This document shows, piece after piece, positions 1 through 8,386 of a stretch of 64,000 nucleotides of DNA. Below the pieces are notes generated by a model. That model worked only from the letters and a program-made list of their open reading frames with translations, made no database searches and was not told the origin of the DNA. The stretch comes from DASQUK01 sp035697145 (GTDB taxonomy: Bacteria; Actinomycetota; Acidimicrobiia; Acidimicrobiales; VFJN01), in the NCBI GenBank assembly GCA_035697145.1, contig DASSDL010000149.1, positions 1-64,000 of the forward strand, given 5' to 3'. The translations under genes were made by a program, and so were the position numbers. The number at the start of each line of letters is the position of its first letter. Position 1 is the stretch's first letter.

Positions 1-365
1 CCGGCGGGCGCGACGACCTGCTCGAACCGCACGCTGAACCCGTGGCCGACGAACAGGGCGTCGCCCTCGTTCAGGTGGGGGGCGATGTGCTCGGTGAAGA
101 TCGCCTTGTGCTCGGTGTCGGGCCCGAGGAGCATGATCAGGTCGGCCTCGGCGGCGGCGTCGGCGATCGAGCGCACCGTCAGCCCGGCGGCCTCGGCCTT
201 GGCGACCGACGACGAGCCCTCGCGCCGGCCGACACGCACGTCGATGCCCGAGTCCTTCAGGTTGAGGGCGTGGGCGTGGCCCTGCGAGCCGTAGCCGATC
301 ACCGCCACCTTGCGGTCGGCGATGAGCGACCGGTCGGCGTCCTTCTCGTAGTAGACGTTGGCCAT
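1..365 (-). CDS. ilvC: Ketol-acid reductoisomerase, N-terminal part (runs off the left edge)
   Basis: Converts acetolactate or acetohydroxybutyrate to the dihydroxy acid using NAD(P)H, the second common step of valine and isoleucine synthesis. About 121 N-terminal residues are present. They begin MANVYYEKDAD and contain the Rossmann dinucleotide motif GYGSQGHAHALNLKDSG, then RREGSSS, a stretch typical of NADPH-preferring enzymes, and a conserved GPDTEH segment. An AAAGGA ribosome site lies about 8 nt upstream of the ATG. It follows ilvN by 18 nt on the same strand, so it is the third gene of an ilvBNC operon. The C-terminal knotted domain is outside the window. Confidence 0.96.
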   Translation of the reverse strand, partial: MANVYYEKDADRSLIADRKVAVIGYGSQGHAHALNLKDSGIDVRVGRREGSSSVAKAEAAGLTVRSIADAAAEADLIMLLGPDTEHKAIFTEHIAPHLNEGDALFVGHGFSVRFEQVVAPA

Positions 366-383
366 AACGGGGTTCCTTTTGGG

Positions 384-926
384 TTACGCCGTGCGCCGCA
401 CGGATCGGAGGTTGGGGGTCGAGTGCTCGAGCTTGGGCAGGGCGACCCGGCCGGTGCGCTGCAGCTCGACGATGCCGAAGGGCCGCAGCAGCTCCTCGAC
501 GTCGTCGAGGCGGTCGGGCGTGCCGTCGAGGCTGACGGTCAGCTCGTCGTGGCCCACGTCGACGACGCGGCCCTCGAACAGGTTCACCAGCTCGATGATG
601 GGGCTGCGGGACGTCATGTCGGCCCGCAGCGTGACGATCATCAGCTCGCGCTCGACCGAGTCGCGGGGGTCGAGCTCGCTGATCTTCACGACGTTGATCA
701 GCTTGTAGAGCTGCTTGGTGATCTGCTCGAGCGGAGCCGACTCGACGTCGACCACGATCGTGATGCGGCTGAACCGGTCGTCCTCGGTGGGGGCGACGGC
801 CAGCGAGAAGATGTTGAACCCGCGCCGGGCGAACAGGCTCGCCACCCGGGCGAGCACGCCGGCCTTGTTCTCGACCAGCACGACGAGCGTGTGGTGCCGG
901 GCGTCGGTGCCGGGGATCGGTGCCAT
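384..926 (-). CDS. ilvN: Acetolactate synthase small (regulatory) subunit
   Basis: Regulatory subunit of acetohydroxyacid synthase; it activates IlvB and confers valine feedback inhibition. The 180-residue length is normal. An N-terminal ACT domain (about residues 12-90) contains the signature VENKAGVLARVASLFARRGF, and a C-terminal ACT-like domain follows with SPIIELVNLFEGRVVDVG. The ATG was chosen because the ACT domain begins 12 residues in and because it lies only 5 nt after the ilvB stop, which fits translational coupling. A longer upstream reading of the same frame runs through ilvB in the wrong phase and is not real. Confidence 0.96.
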   Translation of the reverse strand: MAPIPGTDARHHTLVVLVENKAGVLARVASLFARRGFNIFSLAVAPTEDDRFSRITIVVDVESAPLEQITKQLYKLINVVKISELDPRDSVERELMIVTLRADMTSRSPIIELVNLFEGRVVDVGHDELTVSLDGTPDRLDDVEELLRPFGIVELQRTGRVALPKLEHSTPNLRSVRRTA

Positions 927-931
927 GGTGC

Positions 932-2686
932 TCAGTGGCCTCCCTCGCCCTGCGACGGGTCGGTGACGATCTGGTCGTTGGTCAAGCCCGACGGGACCAT
1001 GGGGTACACCTTCTCGCGGCTGTCGGTGCGGAAGTCGATGACGACCGGGCGGTCGTCGATCTCGTTGGCCTTCTGGATGGCGGCGTCGACGTCGTCGGGC
1101 GACTCGACCCGCATGCCGACGCAGCCCATGGCCTCGGCCCACAGCTTGTAGTCGGGCAGGTCTGGCGACAGGTACACCTCGCTGTAGCGCTCGTCGTAGA
1201 ACATCTCCTGCCACTGGCGGACCATGCCCAGGTAGGCGTTGTTGAGGATCGCCACCTTGATGGGGATGCGCTCTGAGGTCGCCGTCACCAGCTCCTGGGC
1301 GGTCATCTGGAAGCAGCCGTCGCCGTCGACCGCCCACACCGTGCGGTCGGGCCGGCCGACCTTGGCGCCGATCGCCGCCGGCACCGCGAAGCCCATGGTG
1401 CCGAGCCCTCCGGAGTTGACCCAGGTGTAGGGGTGGTTGAAGCGCCAATACTGGCTCGTCCACATCTGGTGCTGGCCGACGCCGGCGGCGACGATCGTGT
1501 CGTCGGGCGTGTTGTCGCGCAACCGCTCGAGCACGAACTGCGGCTTGAGCGCCTCGCCGGGCTCGGATTGCTGGTACGTAAGCGGGTAGGTCTCCTGCCA
1601 GCCGGAGATGGTCTGCTTCCAGGCCGAGCGGTCGGGGAATGCCACCCCGCCCTCGAGCAGGCTGCGCACGGCGACCAGCAACTCCTCGATGACGAGTCGG
1701 CAGTCCCCCACGATGGGGATATCGGGCCGGCGCACCTTCCCCAGCTCGGCGGGGTCGATGTCGACGTGGATGACCTTGGCGTCGGGGGCGAACCCGTCGA
1801 CCCTGCCGGTCACGCGGTCGTCGAAGCGGCTGCCGAGGGCGATCAGCAGGTCGCTCCGTTGCATCGAGGTCACGGCCGTGTAGTTGCCGTGCATGCCCGG
1901 CATCCCGAGGCACAATGGGTGATCGTCGGGGAAGGCACCCCGCGCCATGAGCGTGGTGACCACGTGGATGTCGCACAGCTCGGCCAGCTCCCGGAGCGCC
2001 TCGGCGGCCCGGGCCTTGAGGATGCCGCCACCTGCGTAGATGACCGGCCGCCGGGCGTGGAGGATCAGCTCGGCCGCCTGGCGGATCATCTTGGGATGGC
2101 CCTTGGTGGTGGGCCGGTAGCCGGGCAGGCTGGCGGCCACCTCCTCGTCGCTCGGCCAGTCCCAGTCCATGGCCGAGCGGGGGTTCTGGGGGTCGACGAT
2201 GTCCTTGGGGACGTCGATCAGCACAGGGCCCGGCCGTCCGGTGGTGGCGAGGTGGAAGGCCTGCCGGACCATCAGCGGTATGTCCTGCGCCTGGGTGATC
2301 AACTCGTTGTGCTTGGTCACCGAGCGGGTGATGCCGACGGTGTCGCACTCCTGGAACGCGTCGGTGCCGATGGCGGCGAACGGCACCTGGCCGGTGATGC
2401 ACACCATGGGGATCGAGTCCATGTAGGCGTCACACAGCGGGGTGACGACGTTGGTCGCCGCCGGCCCCGAGGTCACCATGCACACGCCCGGTCGCCCGGT
2501 GGCGTGTGCGAACCCCTCGGCCATGTGCCCGGCGCCCTGCTCGTGGCGCACCAGGATGTGGCGGATCGGGCTGTCGATGATCGGGTCGTAGACCGGGAGG
2601 ATGGCGCCGCCCGGCAGACCGAACATGACTTCGACGCCCTCCATCTCGAGGGCCTTGATCAACGCTTGTCCGCCGTTGAGCTGCAT
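932..2686 (-). CDS. ilvB: Acetolactate synthase large (catalytic) subunit
   Basis: Thiamine-diphosphate and FAD dependent enzyme that condenses pyruvate with pyruvate or 2-ketobutyrate, the first committed step of branched-chain amino acid synthesis. It has 584 residues, the normal size. Visible motifs are GLPGGAILPVYD and HEQGAGHMAEG near the N-terminus (the latter carries the conserved glutamate that activates ThDP) and the ThDP/Mg site GDGCFQM followed by NNAYLGMV near residue 480. The start MQLNGGQALIKALE is preceded by AGGAG. An in-frame start 30 codons upstream would translate the attenuator hairpin and is unlikely. Expression is probably controlled by the leader at 2744-2832. Confidence 0.96.
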   Translation of the reverse strand: MQLNGGQALIKALEMEGVEVMFGLPGGAILPVYDPIIDSPIRHILVRHEQGAGHMAEGFAHATGRPGVCMVTSGPAATNVVTPLCDAYMDSIPMVCITGQVPFAAIGTDAFQECDTVGITRSVTKHNELITQAQDIPLMVRQAFHLATTGRPGPVLIDVPKDIVDPQNPRSAMDWDWPSDEEVAASLPGYRPTTKGHPKMIRQAAELILHARRPVIYAGGGILKARAAEALRELAELCDIHVVTTLMARGAFPDDHPLCLGMPGMHGNYTAVTSMQRSDLLIALGSRFDDRVTGRVDGFAPDAKVIHVDIDPAELGKVRRPDIPIVGDCRLVIEELLVAVRSLLEGGVAFPDRSAWKQTISGWQETYPLTYQQSEPGEALKPQFVLERLRDNTPDDTIVAAGVGQHQMWTSQYWRFNHPYTWVNSGGLGTMGFAVPAAIGAKVGRPDRTVWAVDGDGCFQMTAQELVTATSERIPIKVAILNNAYLGMVRQWQEMFYDERYSEVYLSPDLPDYKLWAEAMGCVGMRVESPDDVDAAIQKANEIDDRPVVIDFRTDSREKVYPMVPSGLTNDQIVTDPSQGEGGH

Positions 2687-2743
2687 GGCGGTGTGCTCCT
2701 GTCCGGGGTGGCTGGTGGTTGGCGGAAGTCGACGAAAACGGAA

Positions 2744-2766
2744 ACGACCTCCCGGTGGGAGGTCGT
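2744..2766 (-). terminator. ilvB attenuator terminator hairpin
   Basis: On the minus strand the arms ACGACCTCCC and GGGAGGTCGT form a perfect 10-bp stem closed by a 3-nt loop. TTTCCGTTTTCG follows, giving a partial U tract. It lies 58 nt before the ilvB start and 30 nt after the stop codon of a leader peptide. This is the layout of a ribosome-mediated transcription attenuator. The hairpin is seen directly; its role is inferred from known actinobacterial ilvB leaders. Confidence 0.85.
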
Positions 2767-2769
2767 GAG

Positions 2770-2798
2770 AGCGCACGCGGGGATGGGCGGCGTGCGCT
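2770..2798 (-). promoter_or_regulatory. Pause-type hairpin of the ilvB leader RNA
   Basis: The arms AGCGCACGC and GCGTGCGCT form a perfect 9-bp stem around an 11-nt loop. One arm begins at the stop codon of the leader peptide and the other ends 3 nt before the terminator stem. It would be disrupted by a ribosome at the end of the leader peptide, as expected of the 1:2 structure in an attenuator. I could not see an obvious alternative antiterminator pairing by eye. Confidence 0.65.
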
Positions 2799-2832
2799 AC
2801 GTGAGGATTACGAGGAGGCGGTAGGCGTGCAT
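2797..2832 (-). CDS. ilvB leader peptide, rich in branched-chain residues
   Basis: An 11-codon frame reads MHAYRLLVILT then TAG. Five consecutive codons are Leu-Leu-Val-Ile-Leu, the three end products of the pathway downstream. It sits just before the two hairpins at 2770-2798 and 2744-2766 and about 111 nt before the ilvB start. When charged Leu, Val or Ile tRNA is scarce, a ribosome stalled on these codons should prevent formation of the terminator. I see no clear ribosome site before its ATG, so it may be translated from a leaderless or short-leader transcript. Confidence 0.85.
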   Translation of the reverse strand: MHAYRLLVILT

Positions 2833-2906
2833 CAGCCGGTCAGCTTCGCACGGGGCGCAGACGCAGGGCAAGGCGGAACCTCGAGGCTCGCAGGCGCGCT
2901 TCGGCG

Positions 2907-3488
2907 CTAGGCCGGATCGCGGATCTCGTCGTCGGCGTTCACCAGGCGGGTCGTCGGCGTCGCCGAGACCTCTCCGTGGGCGGCGAGCTCGCGCAGGGCC
3001 AGGACGGGATCGGGGTCACCGAAGAGCTGCTGGTCGGCATAGTCGGGCTCACGCCCGGTGGCGTCGACCACCCACCACGACGCCTCGAGGGCGATCCCAT
3101 CGGGGTCGGTGAAGTAGATCGAGCGCACGATCTCGTGGTCGACCACCTCGGTGACCTCGCAGCCATGCCCCTTCAAGCGTCGCTGCAGCGCCTCGAGCGC
3201 GCGCTCGTCGGGCAGGTTGAAGGACACGTGGTCGAACTGGACGGCGCGCCGGTCGGGCACGCCCGCCGGCTTGGCGAACGGCTCGATCTCCGCGTCCCGA
3301 TACTCGAAGAAGGCGACCGTCAACTCCGGACCGAACTCGAAGAAGTAGTGCCGGAACGCGGGCGTCCCAATCGTGGCGACGAGTTTGGCCCCGAGCACGC
3401 CCTGATAGAAGCGCACCGTCCGGTCCATGTCGGTGGTGATGAGGGCAAGGTGGTTGATCCCCCGCCACTGGGGCTGTTCGGTCGACAT
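2907..3488 (-). CDS. VOC-superfamily (glyoxalase/dioxygenase fold) protein
   Basis: A 193-residue protein with the vicinal-oxygen-chelate fold. It begins with the typical first module INHLALITTDMDRTVRFYQGVLG (metal-ligand histidine in NHLAL). The second half has FDHVSFNLPD and ends with IYFTDPDGIALEAS, in which the glutamate is the usual metal ligand. Members bind a divalent metal and may be lyases, dioxygenases or antibiotic-binding proteins; the substrate cannot be told from sequence. It lies between ilvB and ilvD on the same strand, 21 nt after ilvD, so it is probably co-transcribed with ilvD. A role in branched-chain metabolism is possible but not shown. Confidence 0.85.
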   Translation of the reverse strand: MSTEQPQWRGINHLALITTDMDRTVRFYQGVLGAKLVATIGTPAFRHYFFEFGPELTVAFFEYRDAEIEPFAKPAGVPDRRAVQFDHVSFNLPDERALEALQRRLKGHGCEVTEVVDHEIVRSIYFTDPDGIALEASWWVVDATGREPDYADQQLFGDPDPVLALRELAAHGEVSATPTTRLVNADDEIRDPA

Positions 3489-3509
3489 GTCCCCAGGCTA
3501 GGGCGGGCG

Positions 3510-5207
3510 TCAGGCCTCGGTGATGGCGCCGCGCTCCGCGCCCGACGCCAGCCGGGCGTACTTGGCGAGGACCCCGGATGTGTAGCGGGGCTCGGGGAGC
3601 TTCCATTCGGCGCGGCGGCGCGCGAGCTCGGCGTGATCGACTGCGACGTCGATCGCCTTGGACGGGACGTCGATGACGATGCGATCGCCGTCGGCAACCA
3701 GTGCGATGGGACCGCCGTCCACGGCCTCGGGCGCCACGTGGCCGACGCAGAACCCGTGCGTGCCACCGGAGAAGCGGCCGTCGGTCACCAGGGCGCAGTC
3801 GCTACCCCGGCCGGCGCCCTTCATGGCGCCGGTGACGGCCAGCATCTCGCGCATCCCCGGCCCTCCCCTGGGCCCCTCGTAACGGATGACCACCACCGTG
3901 CCCGGCTCGATCGAGCCGGCGAGGATGGCGTCCATCGCCCCGTCTTCGCCGTCGAACACCCGGGCGGTGCCGTCGAACCGGTCGGCCGTGATGCCGGCCA
4001 CCTTGACCACCGCCCCCTTGGGGGCCAACGAGCCCGTGAGGACGGCGATGCCGCCGATGGCATGGATGGGATCGGCGAGGGGGTGGATCACGTCGCCGTC
4101 GGGCCCCGGCGGATCGATCTCCGCCAGGTTCTCGGCCACCGTCCGACCTGTGACCGTGAGGCACTCGCCGTCCAGCAGCCCGGCCTCCAGCAGGTGCCGC
4201 ATGACCACAGGCACGCCCCCGATCCGATCGACGTCGCTCATGTGGTAGCGGCCGGCGGGCTTGGTGTCGGCGATGTGCGGCACTCGGGCCGCCACCCGGT
4301 TGAAGTCGTCGAGCGCCAAGTCCACGCGCGCCTCGGCGGCGATGGCGAGCAGGTGGAGCACGGCGTTGGTGGATCCGCCCAGCGCCATCACCACGGCGAT
4401 GGCGTTCTCGAACGCCGCCTTGGTGAGGATCTGGCGGGGCCGGATGCCGGCCTCCAGCAGGCGCACCACCGTCTGGCCCGACGCGTACGCGACGTCGTCG
4501 CGGCGCCGGTCGACGGCGGGGGCCGACGCCGAGCCGGGCAGCGACATCCCCAGCGCCTCGGCCACCGACGCCATCGTGTTGGCGGTGAACATGCCGGCAC
4601 ACGATCCCTCGGTGGGGCAGGCGTTGCGCTCGATGGCCTCGAGCCCGGCATCGTCGAGGCTGCCGGCTGCGTGCGCCCCCACGGCCTCGAACACGCTGAC
4701 GATGTCGAGGGCTTGGCCGTTGTGATGGCCCGGCAGGATCGACCCGCCGTACACGAACACCGCTGGCACGTTGAGCCGCGCCGCCGCCATGAGCATGCCG
4801 GGCAGCGACTTGTCGCAGCCGGCGAAGGTGACCAGCGCGTCCAGGCGCTCGGCGTGCATCACGGTCTCGACCGAGTCGGCGATGACCTCCCGCGACACCA
4901 GCGACGCCCGCATCCCCTCGTGGCCCATCGAGATGCCGTCGGACACGGCGATGGTCGTGAACTCGATGGGGAACCCGCCGGCCGCCCGCACCCCCTCCTT
5001 GGACCGCTTGGCCAGCCGGTCGAGCGGCATGTTGCAGGGCGTGACCTCGTTCCACGAGGAGCAGACGCCCACCTGCGGCTTGCCCCAGTCGTCGTCGGTC
5101 ATGCCGATGGCCCGCAGCATGGCCCGCGCCGGCGCCCGCTCGAACCCGTCGGTGACCTCTCGGCTGCGGTGCTTGATGTCGACGCGGGACTCAGCGGGCT
5201 CGGGCAT
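3510..5207 (-). CDS. ilvD: Dihydroxy-acid dehydratase
   Basis: Iron-sulfur enzyme that dehydrates 2,3-dihydroxy acids to 2-keto acids, the third common step of valine and isoleucine synthesis. At 565 residues it is full length. The three cluster-ligand cysteine regions are visible: FAGCDKSLPGML, NACPTEGSCAGMFTANTM and GTHGFCVGHVAPEA. The start MPEPAESRVDIKHRSREVTDG matches the family N-terminus; longer in-frame starts extend into a palindromic repeat (5254-5353) and are rejected. Its promoter must lie within or beside that repeat, because the next gene upstream ends only 135 nt away. Confidence 0.96.
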   Translation of the reverse strand: MPEPAESRVDIKHRSREVTDGFERAPARAMLRAIGMTDDDWGKPQVGVCSSWNEVTPCNMPLDRLAKRSKEGVRAAGGFPIEFTTIAVSDGISMGHEGMRASLVSREVIADSVETVMHAERLDALVTFAGCDKSLPGMLMAAARLNVPAVFVYGGSILPGHHNGQALDIVSVFEAVGAHAAGSLDDAGLEAIERNACPTEGSCAGMFTANTMASVAEALGMSLPGSASAPAVDRRRDDVAYASGQTVVRLLEAGIRPRQILTKAAFENAIAVVMALGGSTNAVLHLLAIAAEARVDLALDDFNRVAARVPHIADTKPAGRYHMSDVDRIGGVPVVMRHLLEAGLLDGECLTVTGRTVAENLAEIDPPGPDGDVIHPLADPIHAIGGIAVLTGSLAPKGAVVKVAGITADRFDGTARVFDGEDGAMDAILAGSIEPGTVVVIRYEGPRGGPGMREMLAVTGAMKGAGRGSDCALVTDGRFSGGTHGFCVGHVAPEAVDGGPIALVADGDRIVIDVPSKAIDVAVDHAELARRRAEWKLPEPRYTSGVLAKYARLASGAERGAITEA

Positions 5208-5253
5208 GGCGGAAGCGTACGCTCGGCGGGTTGTGCTCCCGCCAGCCCGTTTA

Positions 5254-5353
5254 CCCCGAGGCAATGGCGAACGTGACGACAAGCCCGAGGCAATCACGAA
5301 CGCCCTCCGTGCGTCATTGCCTCACGCTCGCTGGACCGTTCGCTATTGCCTCA
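5254..5353. repeat. Palindromic element, copy 1 (forward-forward-reverse-reverse units)
   Basis: Four copies of a unit close to CCCGAGGCAATGRCGAACGG: forward at 5254-5273 and 5284-5302, reverse at 5311-5323 (partly degenerate) and 5336-5353. The whole 100 bp could fold as one long interrupted hairpin. It lies upstream of ilvD, and its last unit supplies the final codons and the stop codon of the peptidase gene ending at 5343. Copies 2 and 3 are at 11105-11203 and 33889-33989. Confidence 0.9.
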
Positions 5354-6890
5354 CTACGGCGGCCCGCATCTCGGCGGCGCTAACCCCCCAGGTGGACTCG
5401 ACGATGCGGATCGTCGCCCGCGTGAGCGGCACCAGGTTGCCGCGATCGATCTTGTCGAGGGTGTCCATGGCGTCGAACAAGTAGAAGGGCGCGGTCAGGA
5501 AGTTCATCACCGGCACACCCTCGCGGTGGTAGAAGGCGCCATCGGTCGGCGGCTGCTCCCCGAACGCGTCCGGGGCCAGGATCATCGACCGGCCCAGCTC
5601 CTCGGTCTCAAGTGCCTCGGCCACGGCCGCCTCCAGCGACGGGATGCGGGTGGTGAAGAACCACCGCGGCACCGGCTGCCCGGTCGGAACGACGTCGCCG
5701 TCCTGCTCGGCGAACTCAAGGGCGGCGTGCTCGAGGTGGACCTCCAGCACCACCCGAGCCAGCTCGGGGCGGTGCGCCTCGATGTACCCCCGCAGGCCGG
5801 CCCCGCCCGACATGTGGCCGCCCTGCAGCAGGAACACGAGCCGATGCGGCCGGCGCTCCACCGGCTGGGCGGCCCAGTAGGTCGCCTGCGCCAGCACGAG
5901 GGCGATGCCGCTGCCGTCCTCGACCGCCGACGCCCAAGGGCCGTCGTGGTGGGAGCCGATCATGACGGTCTCCTCGTCGGCACCATCGAGCTCGCCCACC
6001 ACGTTGTGCGACTCGACGTCCTCCCGCTCCGAGGCGACGCTGAGCCGCACCCGCACGGGGCCGCGCGCACGCTGATCGCGCAGCCAGGCCCCGTCGGTGC
6101 CATTCACCCACACACCGGGGATGGCCCGGGGGATGGCGTCGTAGGGCACGAAGTAGTTGAACGAGTCGCCCGGGTAGTCGGTGAGGGTGCCGATGAACGC
6201 CGCGGCACCGGCCTCGATCGACGGCTCCATGACCTCCTGGAACTGGGCGCCGAACGGCACGATGTGCTGGGCGCCGGTGAGGCTGCCGTCGGGATCGACG
6301 ATCCGCCCCGTGGGGTCGGCCGGCGCGCTGCCGGCCGTGGCCAGTAGGTCGGCGGGAATGCGGATCAGCGGCACGTCGAACAGCGACGCCTTGTCCCGCA
6401 CACCGCCAGGGCTGGCCTGGTCGAAGACGGCCACCTCCGCCTCGAGCCCGTCGACCGGCGCTGAGAACGGCACCGGGAAGCAGTCGAGCGTCGTCGTCTC
6501 GCCGTCGGGGCCGATGACCTCGAGCGACCAGTCCGTGGGCTCCCAGCGGGTGACGGTGATGGGCTCCAGCCGGACGTTGTCGAGCCCGATGCCGCGGAAC
6601 TGGTCAGCGATCCATCCCTCGGCCCACTCGTCGGCCGGATAGCCGGGCCGGCGGATCCCGTGCTCGAAGACCTCGCTGATCCACCCGAAGATCGTCGCCT
6701 CGGTCGGCACGTCGCTCAGGCTCACCACGCCGTCCGCTGACGTCTCGTCCCCCTGCGCTTCGTCGTCGGTTGCGTCGTCGTCGCTTGTGTCATCGTCGGA
6801 CGACGAGCAGGCGGCGCCCCCGAGGACCACCGCCCCGGCGGTGGCGCCGGAGTGGATCAGAAACGTGCGGCGCGTCCAATTCGTGGCCAT
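5343..6890 (-). CDS. Tat-exported M28-like peptidase with altered metal site
   Basis: About 515 residues. The N-terminus has a twin-arginine motif (WTRRTFL), a hydrophobic stretch and GGAAC followed by an Asp-rich linker, suggesting a Tat-exported lipoprotein, although the lipobox is poor. The body resembles zinc aminopeptidases of family M28: a central PA-like insert, then GSHHDGPWASAVEDGSGIA (the HxD...DGSG metal region) and a late FYHREGVPVMNF histidine. The usual catalytic Glu-Glu pair is replaced by QGGHMSGG and the next Asp region by EVHLEHAALEF, so activity is doubtful. The last codons (Val-Arg-Gln-stop) fall inside palindromic element copy 1. ATG 6899 is an alternative start. Confidence 0.7.
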   Translation of the reverse strand: MATNWTRRTFLIHSGATAGAVVLGGAACSSSDDDTSDDDATDDEAQGDETSADGVVSLSDVPTEATIFGWISEVFEHGIRRPGYPADEWAEGWIADQFRGIGLDNVRLEPITVTRWEPTDWSLEVIGPDGETTTLDCFPVPFSAPVDGLEAEVAVFDQASPGGVRDKASLFDVPLIRIPADLLATAGSAPADPTGRIVDPDGSLTGAQHIVPFGAQFQEVMEPSIEAGAAAFIGTLTDYPGDSFNYFVPYDAIPRAIPGVWVNGTDGAWLRDQRARGPVRVRLSVASEREDVESHNVVGELDGADEETVMIGSHHDGPWASAVEDGSGIALVLAQATYWAAQPVERRPHRLVFLLQGGHMSGGAGLRGYIEAHRPELARVVLEVHLEHAALEFAEQDGDVVPTGQPVPRWFFTTRIPSLEAAVAEALETEELGRSMILAPDAFGEQPPTDGAFYHREGVPVMNFLTAPFYLFDAMDTLDKIDRGNLVPLTRATIRIVESTWGVSAAEMRAAVVRQ

Positions 6891-6951
6891 CCGTCGCATG
6901 GGCGTCGGCACACTATCCGGCCCGACCCCCACCCGCCGCCCCGCTATGGCG

Positions 6952-6966
6952 TCGGTCTTTGACCGA
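6952..6966. promoter_or_regulatory. Inverted repeat between divergent peptidase and MATE genes
   Basis: TCGGTC-TTT-GACCGA is a perfect 6-bp inverted repeat with a 3-bp centre, 19 bp before the MATE start and about 60 bp before the peptidase start. Such a site could bind a dimeric regulator controlling both genes. Short palindromes arise by chance in GC-rich DNA, so this is weak. Confidence 0.3.
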
Positions 6967-6984
6967 CCGGTTACCTGGGGCTGG

Positions 6985-8328
6985 ATGTCTTCGCCCCGGA
7001 TCACTCGGCGCCTGCCGCCGGCTCGCAGCCACCTCGACCGGGAGATCGCCCGGTTGGCCATTCCGGCGTTCGGCGCGCTCATCGCCGAGCCGCTCTACGT
7101 TCTCACCGACACCGCCGTCGTCGGCCACCTGGGCACGCCTCAGCTGGCCGGGCTCGCGGTCGCCTCGAGCGTGCTGCTCACGCTGTACGCCGTCTTCATC
7201 TTCCTGGCCTACGGGACCACCGCGGCCGTGAGCAGGCTGCTGGGGGCGGGCGACGAGCGGGAGGCGGCACACCAGGCGGTCCAGTCGATGTGGCTGGCGC
7301 TGTTCATCGGGCTGGGCGTGACCGTGATCGGGCTGGCGCTCAGCGGTCCGCTGGTCGCCTGGATGGGCGCCGAGGGGGCCGTCCGCACCAACGCCCTCGT
7401 CTACCTCAGGATCAGCCTGGCCGGGGTGCCCGCGATGCTGCTGGTGCTGGCGGGCGCCGGTTACCTGCGCGGCCTGCAGGACACCCGCACCCCGTTGCTG
7501 GTGGCGATCGGCACGGCGCTGGCGAACCTGGTGATCGAGGTCGCGCTCATCTACGGCCTGGACCAGGGCATCGGCGCCTCGGCACTGGCGACGGTGCTGG
7601 CGCAGGTCGGCGGCGCCGCCGTGTACATGCGCCGCGTCGGCCGGGCGGCGCGCCGCCAGGGTGCCGATCTCGCGCCCCATCCCGCCAGCCTGGCGGCGCT
7701 GGCCCGCGTGGGCCGCGACCTGCTGGTGCGGACGGCGGCGTTGCGGGTGGCGTTGGTGGTGACCACCGCCGTGGCTGCACGCCTGGGCTCGGTCGAGGTC
7801 GCCGCCCACCAGATCGCCTTCGAGATCTGGAACTTCCTGGCGCTGGGGCTCGACGCCATCGCCATCGCGGGCCAGGCGATGGTGGGGCGGGCGCTGGGGG
7901 CCGGCGACGGCCCCGCCGCCCGGGACGCCGGGCGGCGGATGATCGAATGGGGCGTTGCACTGGGGGCACTGGTGGGCGTGCTGGTGGCGGCCCTGCGGAC
8001 CGTCCTGCCCCATCTGTTCAGCGACGACGCCCAGGTCCTGGCGCTGGCGAGCTTCCTGCTGGTGTGGGTGGCGGCGCTCCAGCCGCTGAATGCCGTCGCG
8101 TTCGTGCTCGACGGCGTGCTGATCGGGGCCGGCGACATGCGGTTCCTGGCTTGGGCCATGATCGCCGCCGCCGCCGTGTTCATCCCAGCGGCGTTGATGG
8201 TGCTCGCACTCGACGCCGGGATCGGCTGGCTGTGGGCTGCGTTGGCTCTGCTGATGGCGACGCGGGCATCGACCCTCCTCGCCCGGTTCGCCTCCGGCCG
8301 CTGGATCGTCCTCGGCGCCCGCCGCTGA
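6985..8328 (+). CDS. MATE-family efflux transporter
   Basis: Integral membrane protein of 447 residues with about 12 hydrophobic segments in two similar halves. The first module LAIPAFGALIAEPLYVLTDTAVVGHLG is the MATE/DinF signature, and the second half repeats the pattern around residues 235-300 (LRVALVVTTAVAARLGSVEVAAHQIA). The family exports drugs or metabolites in exchange for H+ or Na+. The DinF-like pattern suggests H+ coupling, but the substrate is unknown. The start MSSPRITRR was chosen because it lies just before the first conserved helix; earlier in-frame starts (6946 and before) run into the divergent promoter. Confidence 0.9.
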   Translation: MSSPRITRRLPPARSHLDREIARLAIPAFGALIAEPLYVLTDTAVVGHLGTPQLAGLAVASSVLLTLYAVFIFLAYGTTAAVSRLLGAGDEREAAHQAVQSMWLALFIGLGVTVIGLALSGPLVAWMGAEGAVRTNALVYLRISLAGVPAMLLVLAGAGYLRGLQDTRTPLLVAIGTALANLVIEVALIYGLDQGIGASALATVLAQVGGAAVYMRRVGRAARRQGADLAPHPASLAALARVGRDLLVRTAALRVALVVTTAVAARLGSVEVAAHQIAFEIWNFLALGLDAIAIAGQAMVGRALGAGDGPAARDAGRRMIEWGVALGALVGVLVAALRTVLPHLFSDDAQVLALASFLLVWVAALQPLNAVAFVLDGVLIGAGDMRFLAWAMIAAAAVFIPAALMVLALDAGIGWLWAALALLMATRASTLLARFASGRWIVLGARR

Positions 8329-8386
8329 CACGGGACGCGCTCGCAGTCGCGGTCTACATTCCGGGGACACCGACTCGGGGGTGAAA

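Noticed and set aside
384..2402. Apparent fusion protein ending in IlvN
   Set aside because: The upstream part reads ilvB out of phase; the ACT domains begin only at the ATG at 926.
2976..5276. Plus-strand open frame opposite the VOC and ilvD genes
   Set aside because: Sequence is compositionally biased and lacks any domain; ilvD on the minus strand has all its iron-sulfur cysteines.
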